Shown: positions 23,469-35,324 of the stretch, piece after piece
How the letters are laid out: every line of letters begins with the position of its first letter
How positions within the stretch are numbered: the first letter of the stretch is position 1
Assembly: GCA_038501785.1 (NCBI GenBank)
Contig: JBAMJR010000002.1
Location: 1,293,001 to 1,357,000, forward strand
DNA length: 64,000 bases
Direction: 5' to 3'
Source: Myoxocephalus aenaeus
Taxonomy: Eukaryota; Chordata; Actinopteri; Perciformes; Cottidae
Translations under genes and position numbers: made by a program
The notes under the pieces: model-generated
The model's input: the letters and a program-made list of their open reading frames with translations, nothing else
What the model was told of the DNA's origin: nothing
The model's database searches: none

Positions 23469-24193
23469 GTAATGCACGTAATATGTCTGGAATTTATTAC
23501 CAATAATAATTAGAAAAACAATAATATCAATGCCCTATTAGATATAAATACATATATTCACATGTTTTGAGACAGAGGCCCTGCACCGATCACTCTGGAC
23601 CAACATGTCCATGGCTTTGTTTCATAAGTCTCCTGTTCAGAGGAAATATGAGCCGTTCTCCTCTGTGCTGATCCAGCTGTGGTCTCTCTGCACGATAACA
23701 CTGATAAAACGTATTTCCACAGGTGGTAGAAAGGAGAGTTAAGACCAGTTGGGGGTCCAGTCTCCTGCAGATCATTGTCTGTTTATCAGTAAACAGGAAT
23801 CCTTTCATTGTTTGTCTGTGCCGGCGCTTCAATTTAGTCAACCACCAGTCAACCACCGGTCGGACCTGGCTTTCATTTGACATACATCCGTATTTATCCG
23901 TTTTTATTACTGTTCCGTTGAAAATGATGATAAAGCTGCTCAGCTGCTTGTTGTTGGCTCACATGGGCCTCTGGGTGCACAGAGCATGTGTCCATCGCCT
24001 CGGCTGGAAGGTGACAAACAGCACATCTGTCAGGTTGAAGATGCCTTCATGTGACATCAGGAGAAAACAGGTGGATGCTTTCAGGAGCCAAAGATCAGAC
24101 CCTGAGGCCAAGGCGAGGGTCTGGCCAGCCCATCATCTTAGTTGGTACCAACCTAAAGCTGTAGTTCCACCTGGCAGGTGATGCTCTCGTCTA

Positions 24194-26039
24194 CACTGTA
24201 AAAAAAAAAAAGAAGCAACTTTTCCAGACGAATATGTCAAATTACAGCAAATAACCTATTTAAAATTAATTAAATAACAGTATATCTGTTAATAAATGTT
24301 CATAAAACCATGGAAAAACAGATTCATTGTGTTAAAATACAATTTAAAAACAAGTATGTTTAAGGTTAACCTCTTTAGATGTAGGCCTTTTATATGTTAC
24401 TTCATTAACAACCCAGTGCATTCATTTACCATTACAATATGATTGTTTTTTACAATAGGAAGGAAATATGTATAAAAATGCAATAAGTACATACAATCAA
24501 AGAATGAATAGTATTAAGTATTAAGTCAATTTAGAGAATTACTACATTTAAAAATGTTCATTGGATAGTGGAAAAACTAGTACAGTTCATAAAAAATACA
24601 TTACATGTTTGTAATTAATTCATCATCTAACTCCAGTGATCCTGTAAGATTGTGGTTTCTCCAAGTAAAAAAAACTACGACACAAATAAACACAAATATG
24701 TGCTTGTTTTTTATTTGCAATATTAGTCATTTTAGAAAATTGTAATATTTGAATAAATGAACTGGACATGAAAGGGAGCCAATGAAGCTCTAAACTTTGA
24801 TGCAGACGTGATTATTTCTACCCTGAGTCCCTGAGGTTGGGTAGATGACCTCCATAGAGGTCTATCTCCTCCTGAACCTGCTCTGTAGTGCTGAATGTCC
24901 TCTCTTCTTATTGCAGATACTATGTCCTCTGTTCTTATTGCAGATATATGTCCTCTGTTCTTATTGCAGATACTATGTCCTCTGTTCTTATTGCAGATAC
25001 TATGTCCTCTGTTCTTATTGCAGATATATGTCCTCTGTTCTTATTGCAGATACTATGTCCTCTGTTCTTATTGCAGATATATGTCCTCTGTTCTTATTGC
25101 AGATATATGTCCTCTGTTCTTATTGCAGATACTATGTCCTCTGTTCTTATTGCAGATATATGTCCTCTGTTCTTATTGCAGATACTATGTCCTCTGTTCT
25201 TATTGCAGATGTCCTCTTTTGCAAATTGCTCCACAAAAGCAGTTCAGAGTGAGTGGGCCTTCTTTGTGTCACCTGGACATGTAAATAGTGTTTTCATCAG
25301 TGCGTGTTTGAGACTACCGAGCGTTTCTGTTAGCTACCAACAGACACCTAGCTTCTTCAGCTACTGATCATCCAAATCCAGATAAAACAACGACGTGACC
25401 TTTACTTACCAGGGTCAGCGCGCGTGTCTCCGCTCTGCCTCGGTCGCTCTCTCAGTCAATAACGTGTGATGTCACTTCGTCACGAGCCACGCCCTCATCC
25501 TCAACACAGTTTGACTTTTAGCGAAACGAGCCCCTCCCACTTTTCGGCTCAGTCAAAGGCCTTCAAACTGCACTCATCCCCGGTTAGCGACTGTTTACAG
25601 CCTGGGAAGTACGAGCTGGCTCGTGTCATAAACTGTGAAGCCTCCGGCGGGGCAATACCTCCACTGAAGTGTGGATGACTGAATGGAGCCATTACAGTGC
25701 AGGCCTGGGTAAACCCTCTATACATAATAAATACATATATTTATTTACACATATTCAAATTTACATTTTTTGGATTGTATTTGCAATTAAACTACTGTGT
25801 GAAAACATGAAACGCAGCATTAAAGTTTTTCTTTGAAGTTATAAAACAATCAAATAGTGTAAAATGTCTGTAAAATAATGTGTTTTTAATTTTTCTTTTC
25901 TAATTTAGTTATGTAAAATTACATTTGTAATCCATACAAATACAATAAGTTTCCAAATATTACTGTAATCTTAAATGATGGTTAATTACCTGTTGACTTG
26001 TAGACATTGTTTTCTGTAAAAAAAATATATTTTACAATG
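24194..26039. mobile_element. Possible CACTA/EnSpm-like non-autonomous element (weak)
   Basis: The left edge reads CACTGTAAAAAAAAAA, the typical start of fish CACTA-type elements. The right edge reads TATTTTACAATG, the near reverse complement (CATTGTAAAATA). Both flanking thirds are AT-rich with similar short words (ATTACAG, TGTAAAA). The interior holds a tandem array and GC-richer sequence. No matching 3-bp target duplication was seen, so the two ends may belong to separate fragments. Confidence 0.3.
24896..25211 (+). repeat. 26-27-bp minisatellite of 3'-splice-site-like units, 12 copies
   Basis: The unit is TATGTCCTCTGTTC followed by TTATTGCAGATAC (27 bp) or a 26-bp form with ATAT. Twelve copies are nearly identical. 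Each contains a pyrimidine-rich stretch followed by TTGCAG, which resembles a vertebrate splice acceptor on the plus strand. All three plus-strand frames are open because the unit lacks stop codons. Confidence 0.97.
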
Positions 26040-26640
26040 TCAGGATGTGGCATTTCTCAACTTCATCCAGTAAATGTGTGCGTTTCGTGGAATAAAAAAT
26101 GTAAAATGCTGAGAGTCCTTTAACAGCCTTGAAAAAAAATTAAGACTGGAATGAATTTAGCTGATTGTGAAAGCAGCACATTTTAATGAATGCGCATATC
26201 AATGCATAATTATGGCTTCAGACTCTTTTAGCCTGTACCGATGAGCTCTGATGTCATCACTGCTCCATCCCTCTCTCAACACAATTCTACTTTTGTAATA
26301 TATCAAATATATACTCTGATATGCACTTCTGTCATTATTTAGGTTATCAAAACCCCAAAAGCATTATTTTTATCTCACTTATCTCAACACCTGATATTTG
26401 AGCCCATTCGTCCCCTTCTGCATCAGAGATGCTGCTCGTCCTCCTGATAGTCTGCAGTGGAACCTCTCTGAGTCTGATGTGCTGGTAAACGCAGTTTGGA
26501 GCTTAAATATGTGGCTAACATCTTTTTCTGCCGACACATGCAGCCGTTCATTATCATCTCCCTGACTGGCAGCACTGCTGCTCTCATTGTTTCTGCAGGA
26601 ACGCTCCTGCTTTGCAAGCGGCTCCCTGTTTTGTCATGCT
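25220..26640. other. Gene-free stretch
   Basis: I see no gene. A moderately CpG-rich patch at 25390-25680 carries a 70-codon open frame without motifs. From 25700 to 26040 the sequence is AT-rich. Confidence 0.4.
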
Positions 26641-26662
26641 TCTGCTCTGATGGAGCCTGTGC

Positions 26663-26994
26663 TGCTAATACAGTCATGTTAATACAGTCACACTAATACA
26701 GTCACACTAATACAGTCACATTAATACAGTCACATTAATACAGTCATACTAATACAGTCATGCTAATACAGTCATACTAATACAGTCACACTAATACAGT
26801 CACATTAATACAGTCATACTAATAAAGTCACATTAATACAGTCATACTAATACAGTCACTCTAATACAGTCACACTAATACAGTCATACTAATACAGTAA
26901 CACTAATACAGTCACTCTAATAAAGTCATATTATTACAGTCACACTAATGCAGTCATGCTAATACAGTCATACTAATACAGTCATACTAATACA
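26663..26994. repeat. 14-bp minisatellite, about 24 copies
   Basis: The unit is TAATACAGTCACAC with variants ending ACAT, ATAC, ATGC and ACTC. Substitutions fall mainly in the last five bases. The spacing is regular throughout. Confidence 0.97.
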
Positions 26995-26999
26995 TAAAC

Positions 27000-29140
27000 C
27001 ATTAACATGAATCAATATTACATGTCAGAAAAAAGGCAAAAGGAGTAAACTATACAATTCTGATTAGTTTTACTGGCGTATGTGTAATCCTCAGATAAAT
27101 TATGAATAAAGAAAATTTGAATTTAAATTAATAAATATATCATATCAAATGATAAATTATGAACATTTTGTTTTAGCTTTGGTGAGGCACTCAGCATCAG
27201 AGGTGGCTATGAATTAATCCCTCAACGTTTACCGCCACCCGGGTTGTTCTTTACAGAGCAGCGTAATAGTTAACTCACAATCACTGATCACCATTTTCTA
27301 TTCATAAATAAAGAGCTCCAGGGATGACGTGTTTTTGGAGGAAGTTAGCATCACACTGGTTCCCGCCACAAACAGCCAACGGCATTTTTCCATTGCAGAA
27401 AATAAACTCTGTGGCAAACAAACATTTATGAAACTTCCACGTTTTTGTTCAGAGAGATAATCTTCACTAATACACACCACTTTTATGCAGTTTGAAGCGT
27501 GAAGGCAATCAGCAGAAGTAAGAAGCTAACGTTGGGCTGTAAAGGAACTCCACCACGGTCACATGACTCATCGGCGTCTTCATTAGCTACTTGTTAGCAA
27601 CGGCTTTTTTTAAGACACTTAAAAGCTTTAAAGTTCATGAGAGGGGTATCTTCTAACGTAACTTATATTGAAGAACAAACCCTTCAGATCTCTTCAGCTT
27701 AACCACAGATCGTATTTCAGACATCGAACCAAAAAACATAAAACTAAAAACAGACAAGGGAACAGAGACGGGGGAACAGGAAGTGTAAAATGCTGACTCG
27801 TTTCTAGGTTTTAGGACTCATTCCTGCAGCGCTCTAACACACTAATTATGAAGCCAGTTAAATTTAGCTCCTTTTTTTTAATCTTGTATAAATAATTAAG
27901 TGATGAAGGCACTCCTCTTCTCTGAAGCTAGTCAGCCTGCTCTCCTAGCTTCCACTTTCCAAGAGATTTAATGGGATGATGCGTCCTTCCACGTGTTAAA
28001 TATTATGTTGTCAATGGCAGCCGACACTGTGGCTGTAAAAGGGGAAAAGTCGTCCTGTATCAATCCTCTCAGGCTATTCAGGGCTAAACACACACCAAAT
28101 ATTATATTTATGTGGAAAATGATTCAGTATCGCCACAGTTTCAGTATAGTTTAATAAGGAGATTTTATTATTTTCCCTTTAAGAGAAATTCAAAAAGAAA
28201 AATCCTCAACATGATTAAAAACCACTTTTACAGTTTCTCTTCAGCTTGATAAGGAAATGTAATTGCTGCTGCTGTTTAGGGATAGACAGGCTTCACAGCC
28301 TGTAAGCAGGCCCTTCTGGTTTGTTTTGGAGGCCTGAAAGCAGCCAAAAGCAGAGGCCAAAGAAAGGCAGCCAGCAGGCGTACAGCACACAGCACAGTGA
28401 TGCTCTGCTCAACCACGACGCACTTTAAAGAGGCTCCTTGCTTCTGACGTCCCAAACAGCCTCACCCTTTATCTTACATTTTATATTCACACCTCATAAC
28501 AACTCAATTTGTCTAAACTGAGGAGCCCATATGGGGTCTATGGCAGATATTGCTATAAAGATTGTGTAAATCACAAGCAAATATATTGATGTTGAACATC
28601 AAAATTAAACAACAGAGCCTGGGCTACAATAATCAGTCATTATACTCTTTTATTATAACACCAACATTATTCAAATAGCCCTAGTGGTTGTAGAGATATA
28701 CCTTTTTTTAGTTTGGGTATGCAATTTTCGAGCAGAGGCCTAAAAAGGTGGGTTTTTAAAAGTTAAGTCTGATGTCTGGGACGCAAGCCTCTTTTTTCAT
28801 TTACAAGCGAAGTTGCAGTTTGTGTTCAGGCATCGGGATTAGTTTTAGTGGCAACGGCAATGCTGCACCTCCTGTGACTCATGGAGCGTTTTTTTTCTCT
28901 AGAATGAAGAATCTAATATGCAGCCTGTGGAAAGTAATTACTTTTACTCAAGAACTGTACTGTGAACTTGAGTTTATCCTCATTTTTTACCCTTATTGTT
29001 CAGTCGATTAGTCAAATCCACACCCAGATGACATTTCAGCCAATCTTTATGAACAGAAATCTGCAAATGAATGCAGATACATTTTTGAAAAAAAGGTAAA
29101 TTATCATCAGACAATAGACGATAGGTTCCCCGATTGCATT
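27000..29140. other. Gene-free stretch, nothing recognised
   Basis: This is AT-rich sequence. Several short open frames lack motifs or splice support. Confidence 0.4.
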
Positions 29141-29144
29141 TTGG

Positions 29145-29224
29145 CCGAAGTGTTCCGTCTCTTTGGTTCTCCACGATCTTGTGATCCCTGGGAAGGGGTG
29201 CAGACCTTAGGTTGGAAACCGCTG
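29145..29224 (-). mobile_element. Terminal fragment of a hAT (Charlie-like) element
   Basis: Read on the minus strand it begins CAGCGGTTTCCAACCTAAG, then a CTGCACCCCTTCCCAGGGAT block and a CACAAGATC motif. This is the characteristic start of abundant teleost hAT elements. The other end was not found. Confidence 0.6.
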
Positions 29225-29229
29225 CACTA

Positions 29230-31370
29230 AACTACCCGACTGTACGTAAAGTAGTTAGAAGTAGTTCCACCTCGACCGGCTGCAACAGCAAAGTGTGAGT
29301 ACAGACAATCTGATGAGTATTAATATATGATACACTTTCTGAAGACGAGTCCATTTAGATTCTCCCCTTGCCGGTGAGACTAGTTCCTGACTGTCCGTGG
29401 GGTTCAGACTCGTAACAGAGCGGTTTAACATGCTGAATTGGCACTTTCCCTGCAGATCTCCAGCCAGAACTTCTTTCCAGCGGCGTGCGGCGGCCACAGC
29501 CAGGTGTGATGTCACCGTCATGTGTTCCGCGTTACGCTCGGCGAGTGACGCAAAGCACCGTCTGAGATCGGATCGGAGCGGCTCGGCTGAGTCCTTTCAA
29601 ATTAGATTTGAGTCGGATTTCAAACCGCCTACAGTACGACTTCTGTGTGCCTCCTGCCAAGCACACGCGATAGAAGCGATCTGATCTCCGACGTGGATAC
29701 GCCAGGAATCAGATTTGGGCTGCCAGTCTGAGCATATTCTCTCCTTTCTTCCCTCTCTCTCCCTGCTCAGCCTCTCGCCACACGCCGATGACATCACCCT
29801 TCAGTTTCGTTGTTGCAAAACCCCAAACTTGTGACTCGTGACGCGGGCCCGGATCAAACGTCCCGTCTAGTCAACACAAAACTTCCAAAAGCAAGACCTC
29901 TGATGCAACTCCCTCACTTCCTGTTCTCGCTCAGCGTAAAGTTTTCACACATGAAATGAAACAATCTTTTCTGAACGTTAATCATAGTGTTTCTGTAATA
30001 CCAATCCAGAGGCTCTCTGTCAGACAGCTCCTTGACAGCGTTTCCTTCTCCCGTCTCCTCAGATTGTTGTCTTCCCCACCTTTTCCTTGTTTATTGGACG
30101 TCCCTGTGCCGTACGGACGAGCCTCTCTTCTGGCACGCCGCACCATTATTTTCCTATTTTGCATGTCGCTTGCTGAGCCGGCTCCCGCTGTCAGCTCTGA
30201 GGGATCCGTTCGCCTCGGTCTAAAAAAGCCTCGCCGTCATCGCTGGGTAATTGTTTGTCCAGTAATGCGGCGCGCAAAAAGAGCCCGGTGTCTTATTTTG
30301 TGTGTTGGATTTTGTCAAAACAATACTCCGTCAAAAGAAATTTAAACAAGCGCAAGAGAGAGACAGAGAGAGAGAGAGAGAGAGGGCTCTGCCTGGTGAC
30401 GGTTCTGTCACATTTTTCCAAACCCAATTATTCAAATAACCTGCAGTGTATTGAAACAGCGAGGAATAATCTCTCCCAGGTGGTGTACAGTTTTCACTGT
30501 GTTTTAAGAAAAATAAGCTTTCTTGACTCATAACCGCCTCTGGCAGGTATCCAGCTCAGCCACATTCCACTTTCACATGACCTTCTCACAGACCCGGCCT
30601 GGAGGGAGAGCCGCCCGGTCCGTCCCTGAACACACCTCCGTTTGACTGGCCTAGATAATTCAAGGCATGCTTATCTTTTCTTCTTCCTCCCCCGCCTCGG
30701 TGTCTACAAGTTGGACTCGACTGCAGAGATGCAATTGGCTTGTAAATTTCATTGATGTGTATTTACAGTTTATTTTTACGAGGACGCCGGGAGCCTTTGA
30801 ATGCATCACAGTCAGCTCTGTTATGTTGGACAGTCTTGATGTTGGATATCAGTCACCGGCTGAAACAACTGGTGCATTTTTCAATTGATTTGTTTCTTCA
30901 AAGAATCTGCTTGAAATAGGCTGATTGCGTTCTTGGAGAGAAGATTGATTCCTTGCAGTCTCAGGTCTGTCTCGTCAGCCCTGTTCCTTCAAGATGACAA
31001 CGAGCTGCATCATCAATTACATTTTGAGAGAAACTTACTTTCTCCCGCTTATGTTTGTTTTCACAAATACGTTTCTAATCACAGTCCATGGAGGTCAGGG
31101 TGGACGGGCCAGTCAAAATAACTTTTAGCCAGGAAACAGCTGTTCGTGTCCCAAACGGTGACTTTAAAAACATTCCCATCCATAACTTAATAACGTAACC
31201 AATGTAAGCTAAACCATGATGATTTTACTAAACCTAACTTAAATGTGTTGCGTTTCAATTCGCAGCATTACCTCATGTTTAAAACTGCAACTGTAATCCT
31301 GGAGAAAAAATGTCTCAAAAAACATTTGAGACGTGATTCAGAAGGAGGCGGAGTTAGATTCTGATAGTCT
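29230..31370. other. Gene-poor stretch
   Basis: No gene was recognised. The GA microsatellite at 30364 is listed separately. Confidence 0.4.
30364..30384. repeat. (GA)n microsatellite
   Basis: This is a GA run of about 21 bp. Confidence 0.93.
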
Positions 31371-31377
31371 AGCACCA

Positions 31378-31445
31378 GCAGCTGTTAGCTTAGCTTAGCA
31401 CAAAGACTGGAACCATTGGGAACCAGCCAGATTTAAAACACTTGC
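31378..31445 (+). repeat. Fragment of a dispersed percomorph repeat (TAGCTTAGCACAAAGACTGG type)
   Basis: TTAGCTTAGCACAAAGACTG followed by GAACCATTGGGAACCAGCCA is a close variant of a high-copy percomorph repeat I know from memory. The family name is uncertain. Confidence 0.6.
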
Positions 31446-31492
31446 TAATAAACTCATCATATCTTTTTTTTAACTAACTCTCTGGAAGATAG

Positions 31493-31553
31493 TGAGCATT
31501 AAATAGTGATATAGTGATATAGTGATAGTGAGCATTAAATAGTGAGTATTAAA
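31493..31553. repeat. Short tandem repeat on ATAGTGA
   Basis: The words GTGAGCATTAAATAGTGA and ATATAGTG recur several times in 60 bp. This looks like local slippage. Confidence 0.75.
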
Positions 31554-33320
31554 GTTAAAGATTCACAATATTACATTTTTTACTCCGTAATAAACACTTA
31601 TTTTGCTCAGTCCTCCTTCCACACATAATTACAATAAACTTAAAGTAAAAATGTTGAATTAAAATTGAGAAAACAAAAAAAAATACATTAACAAATATTA
31701 AAGGCAAGCAAAAATACCAAACATTCACTGACTTCAGCTCCTTTAATATGAGGCGTGGCAGCTTTTCTCTCTTGGTAAAATAAACACTGCGTTGTTTTTG
31801 ATCTAACGTTGTCACATTTAGTGAGTTGAAACATCATCTATAGATTGCTATGTAATGGCCATGAAAATGATCGTTATTTTCAACCCCAAAATCAGCTGCA
31901 GCAGCAAGCCTCCGTCTGTTCTCAAGTTCCCCGCCTGACTTTGTATTTACTTTCTAAATAACAGAGGAGAGCTGTGAAGCTCCTCAAACAGGAAATGGAA
32001 TTGGCTCCTGTGAATGTTGGTGTGTGTGTGTGTGTGTGTTTGCATTTAGGAGTCAGAGAGACAGCACTTTAATATCCCCAATAACGTGGGAGAGACGGGG
32101 CATCTGTTTGAGAATCCCACATCAAAGAGCCGGCGTGTCAGCGGAGGGTTATGCATATATTTCCCTTGTTCTTCATCCGTCAGGAGCAGGCGGCGTGCAG
32201 CGAGACGGAGGACTGGAAGGAGATACTGTTTTGATCAGGACTAGGAGGAGGGGAGAGGAGAAACCAAACAGAGAATTCTTGAGTAAATACATAGACGCAA
32301 GTCAAAACAACTAAAGGAGGAGCTCGCAAATCAATTATGTTATCAAGGGCTGCGTTCTGCTGCCGGCGGAGACCTTGTGTTCCATCTGGAGGAGATTAGG
32401 GTCCGACCTGACACTGCAGCCCCTGAAACGCAACTCAGGCTTTTAGACCGGTGTCTGTCTTCCCACACGTTGTCCTGCTATTCTTTATTTGTGCGTCACC
32501 CAATAAAACACGCACGGCGTTATCTGATAGCCGCGCGCTCGCCGAGCAAACAAGCTGCCGCCCTCCCATTCTCTCTCTCTCTCTCTCTTTTAAAAACAGG
32601 CCTTCTCTCGTCAGATGTGTGTGTTTTTTTTGTGTCGCGTAAGAAAGCAAAGCCTTTCGGAAAAACAAGACGTCACCGGAGATATTATTAATTTCAAATC
32701 AGCTGTCTGCGCAAACTATACAGAATGTAATTTGCAAGGTCAGCAGATGTCTGTGTTGAGGCAGCGTGAGGGAATGTGGCGGAACGACACGGCCGGAGGC
32801 TCGATTAATTACATGAAGAAGAAGAAGAAGAAGAAGGTCGCGTTCAGAGCGCGTGTTTGGACTCAGTCTGCGTCCAGCGGGACGGGCTCTCGTTGGGTCG
32901 GGCCTGCGTTTAGACTCGTGGCCCCGGAGAGGCCCTCCGACAGCCATGAGCTCACGTGTGCTCCTCCGTTATGGACGAGAACCAACAGCTGGGCACAAAC
33001 ACAGCATTAGAGCTGCTTTACGACATAAATGGACCCAGGTCACATAGCTGGAGGATATATATATATATTTATATATATATATTTCTCCAGTGAAAAGACT
33101 TTCTGTGGCTGTTTTGTGCTGCAGTTAGACTCCCATATCTCAGTGAAAGCTGTTTTGTTGCCTCCATAATTGCCAGACTAGATGCTGCCGTTGTCAATTG
33201 TATTTTTACATTTTACTGTGGGAAAGTGTGCGGGCCGAGGTAGCGGCTCGACACGCTGACGTCGAGGCGGATTTGTTGGTTAGCGTGCCCGGCCTTACAA
33301 GCAATCTCTGTGGCCCTGAG

Positions 33321-33352
<32 letters not shown>
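33321..33352. repeat. Compound (GT)n(GA)n microsatellite
   Basis: A GT run of 20 bp is followed by a GA run of 12 bp, the same order as at 23435. Confidence 0.93.
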
Positions 33353-34342
33353 TTCAGGAAACCGTACATTGTTTCCGTGTCTTCAGCCTGTGAGGCGCTG
33401 CTCTTTGAGCGCGTGCCACTGTGCCTGCACGGGTTTCCATTTCAACCCTCTCAGCACATCAGCGACGCAATTGCTTCCTCCTGCGATGTATAACCGCAAA
33501 AATGGAGAGATTCCCGAGGTGTGAGCCGGTTTGCGTTGGCCCGTGGATGTCGGGCCGAATGCTCGCGCCGCTCTCCTCCGTCTCTTTAGCTTCCGGCTTG
33601 TCCCCTCCGTCTGGGCTTGTGAGCGCTGTAGTTATTGTAACGGAGAAGAGAAAGAGAGCGAGAGGAATTCTCCAAAGCAAAGCGGGAGCATGGCAGCGGT
33701 CCCATTAGTTGACCCCCAGGCGAGCTCTCTGGAGGCGTATAGGCTTACCGGCGTCAAAGCAGAGGCGATGCAGCGCCGGCATCAAAGCAGCCGGCAGCTC
33801 GCGGTGACATTGTGCTGCGGGACGGAGCGCTCGCTCTCTCCGACATCGTTACATCGGCTATTTATAATCCGGTTTCCATCCTCACGCATGGCGGCGAGGA
33901 GGAGAAGGAGAGGAGGAGAGGGGCCGAGCGGAGAACGTTAACGGGGACGTTCAATTCCAAAGCAGAGCTCCGGGAGAGGGAGAAAAACATTCAATTCCTG
34001 CGGGGTCGTACTTCAGAGCGGGCCCCTTTTTAAATGAGCCAATAAACTGTTTAAAGCCGCGTCGTTATTCCCGACAGAATGGACTCATTTACAGGCGCAA
34101 ATAGGAGCAGCCAGTCAGTGAGCGAGTCAGTATTCTCCTCGCATTAATATCAGGGAGCTTTGTACACTCTGATTCCTCAGTAGTGTAGTTTTACACTTTT
34201 CTTTGTGTGCGCATTGAAAATGCACTCATGAGTGGAATTTGTTTTGATTTGGTTAAATGTCAAAGGAGACACACTGTCAAGGGAAGAACGCTGCAGAGAC
34301 ATCTTTTATCCCCATGAGAAATAGAACTGGAGCTGTGTGGGA

Positions 34343-34386
34343 GTGTGTGTGTGAGGGGGAGTGTGTGTGTGTGTGTGTGTGTGTGT
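34343..34386. repeat. Interrupted (GT)n microsatellite
   Basis: A GT run is interrupted by GAGGGGGA. Confidence 0.92.
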
Positions 34387-34978
34387 TCCCTCCCTTCCTG
34401 AAAGCATTCTTGATGGAGGTGACGAACCCGTGTTGCAATGACATTCAGTCTAAGTGTGTGTGTGTCTGCGTGCCTGCGGCGTTGTGTTTCGTCTTTGACA
34501 CACTGATGTGCTACAGGAAGTGGAATACGGCTCAAGATGGAGACAGGGAGATGTGACCACACGGAGACAATAGGGGTCAAGTCCCCCGCCTGCATCCTAA
34601 TACCCAGCACTCATCCAGGGACACGGGGATGAGGTGCGTGGCCTTGCGGCACCGCTTTACACTCGTTTCCCCAGCGGCCAGACTAATAACTCTGGAGGTG
34701 TTAGCAGCCTCACAATGGATGCGGGTCAAAGGAAACATAGTCGGCCGACCTTTTGGTAAATCTCCCTCATTTCTTCTGCCGCTTTCAGGCCCTCCGAGTC
34801 CGGCTGCGTTCAATTAATGATGAAGAAATAATCGCTGGCATTTACTGGTAATTTGCTGCTCTGTTTTGAATAGAGGAGCTGCATGTAAACACGCTCTGAC
34901 AGGAAGTGTGCTTCTGCAGCACACAAAGTGATGTTATTAACTCTTTATGCATCCGCTACGTTCACACTGACACCACAG

Positions 34979-35321
34979 CACTCATGCTAGGTGGGCTAAC
35001 TAGCATAATGCAGCAGGTAGGGACTCATGCTAGGTGGGCTAACTAGCATAATGCAGCAGGTAGGGACTCATGCTAGGTGGGCTAACTAGCATAATACAGT
35101 AGGTAGGACTCATGCTAGGTGGGCTAACTAGTATAATGCAGTAGGTAGGGACTCAAGCTAGGTGGGCTAACTAGCATAATGCAGTAGGTAGGACTCATGC
35201 TAGGTGGGCTAACTAGCATAATGCAGTAGGTAGGGACTCATGCTAGGTGGGCTAACTAGCACAATGCAGCAGGTAGGGACTAATGCTAGGTGGGCTAACT
35301 AGCATAATGCAGTAGGTAGGA
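34979..35321. repeat. 43-44-bp minisatellite, 8 copies
   Basis: The unit is GGACTCATGCTAGGTGGG followed by CTAACTAGCATAATGCAGCAGGTAG, with an optional extra G. Eight copies differ at only a few sites (GCAGC/GCAGT, CATAAT/CACAAT). The core GGGCTAACTAGC contains the GCTAAC word found in other arrays of this window. Confidence 0.97.
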
Positions 35322-35324
35322 TGC

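Larger units (their letters stand above)
31560..34970. other. Gene-poor stretch with microsatellites
   Basis: No gene was recognised. It includes (TG)n at 32021-32039, (TC)n at 32570-32588, (AAG)n at 32814-32836, an AT run at 33054-33083, compound (GT)n(GA)n at 33321-33352 and (GT)n at 34343-34386. Positions 33420-34030 are GC-richer with overlapping open frames but no recognisable domain. Confidence 0.5.

Noticed and set aside
24845..25367. Three overlapping open frames of 129-159 codons with Cys/Leu/Tyr-rich repeats
   Set aside because: They come from the 26-27-bp tandem array, which lacks stop codons.
34979..35321. CRISPR-like array
   Set aside because: Unit and spacing are continuous without unique spacers, and the genome is a vertebrate.
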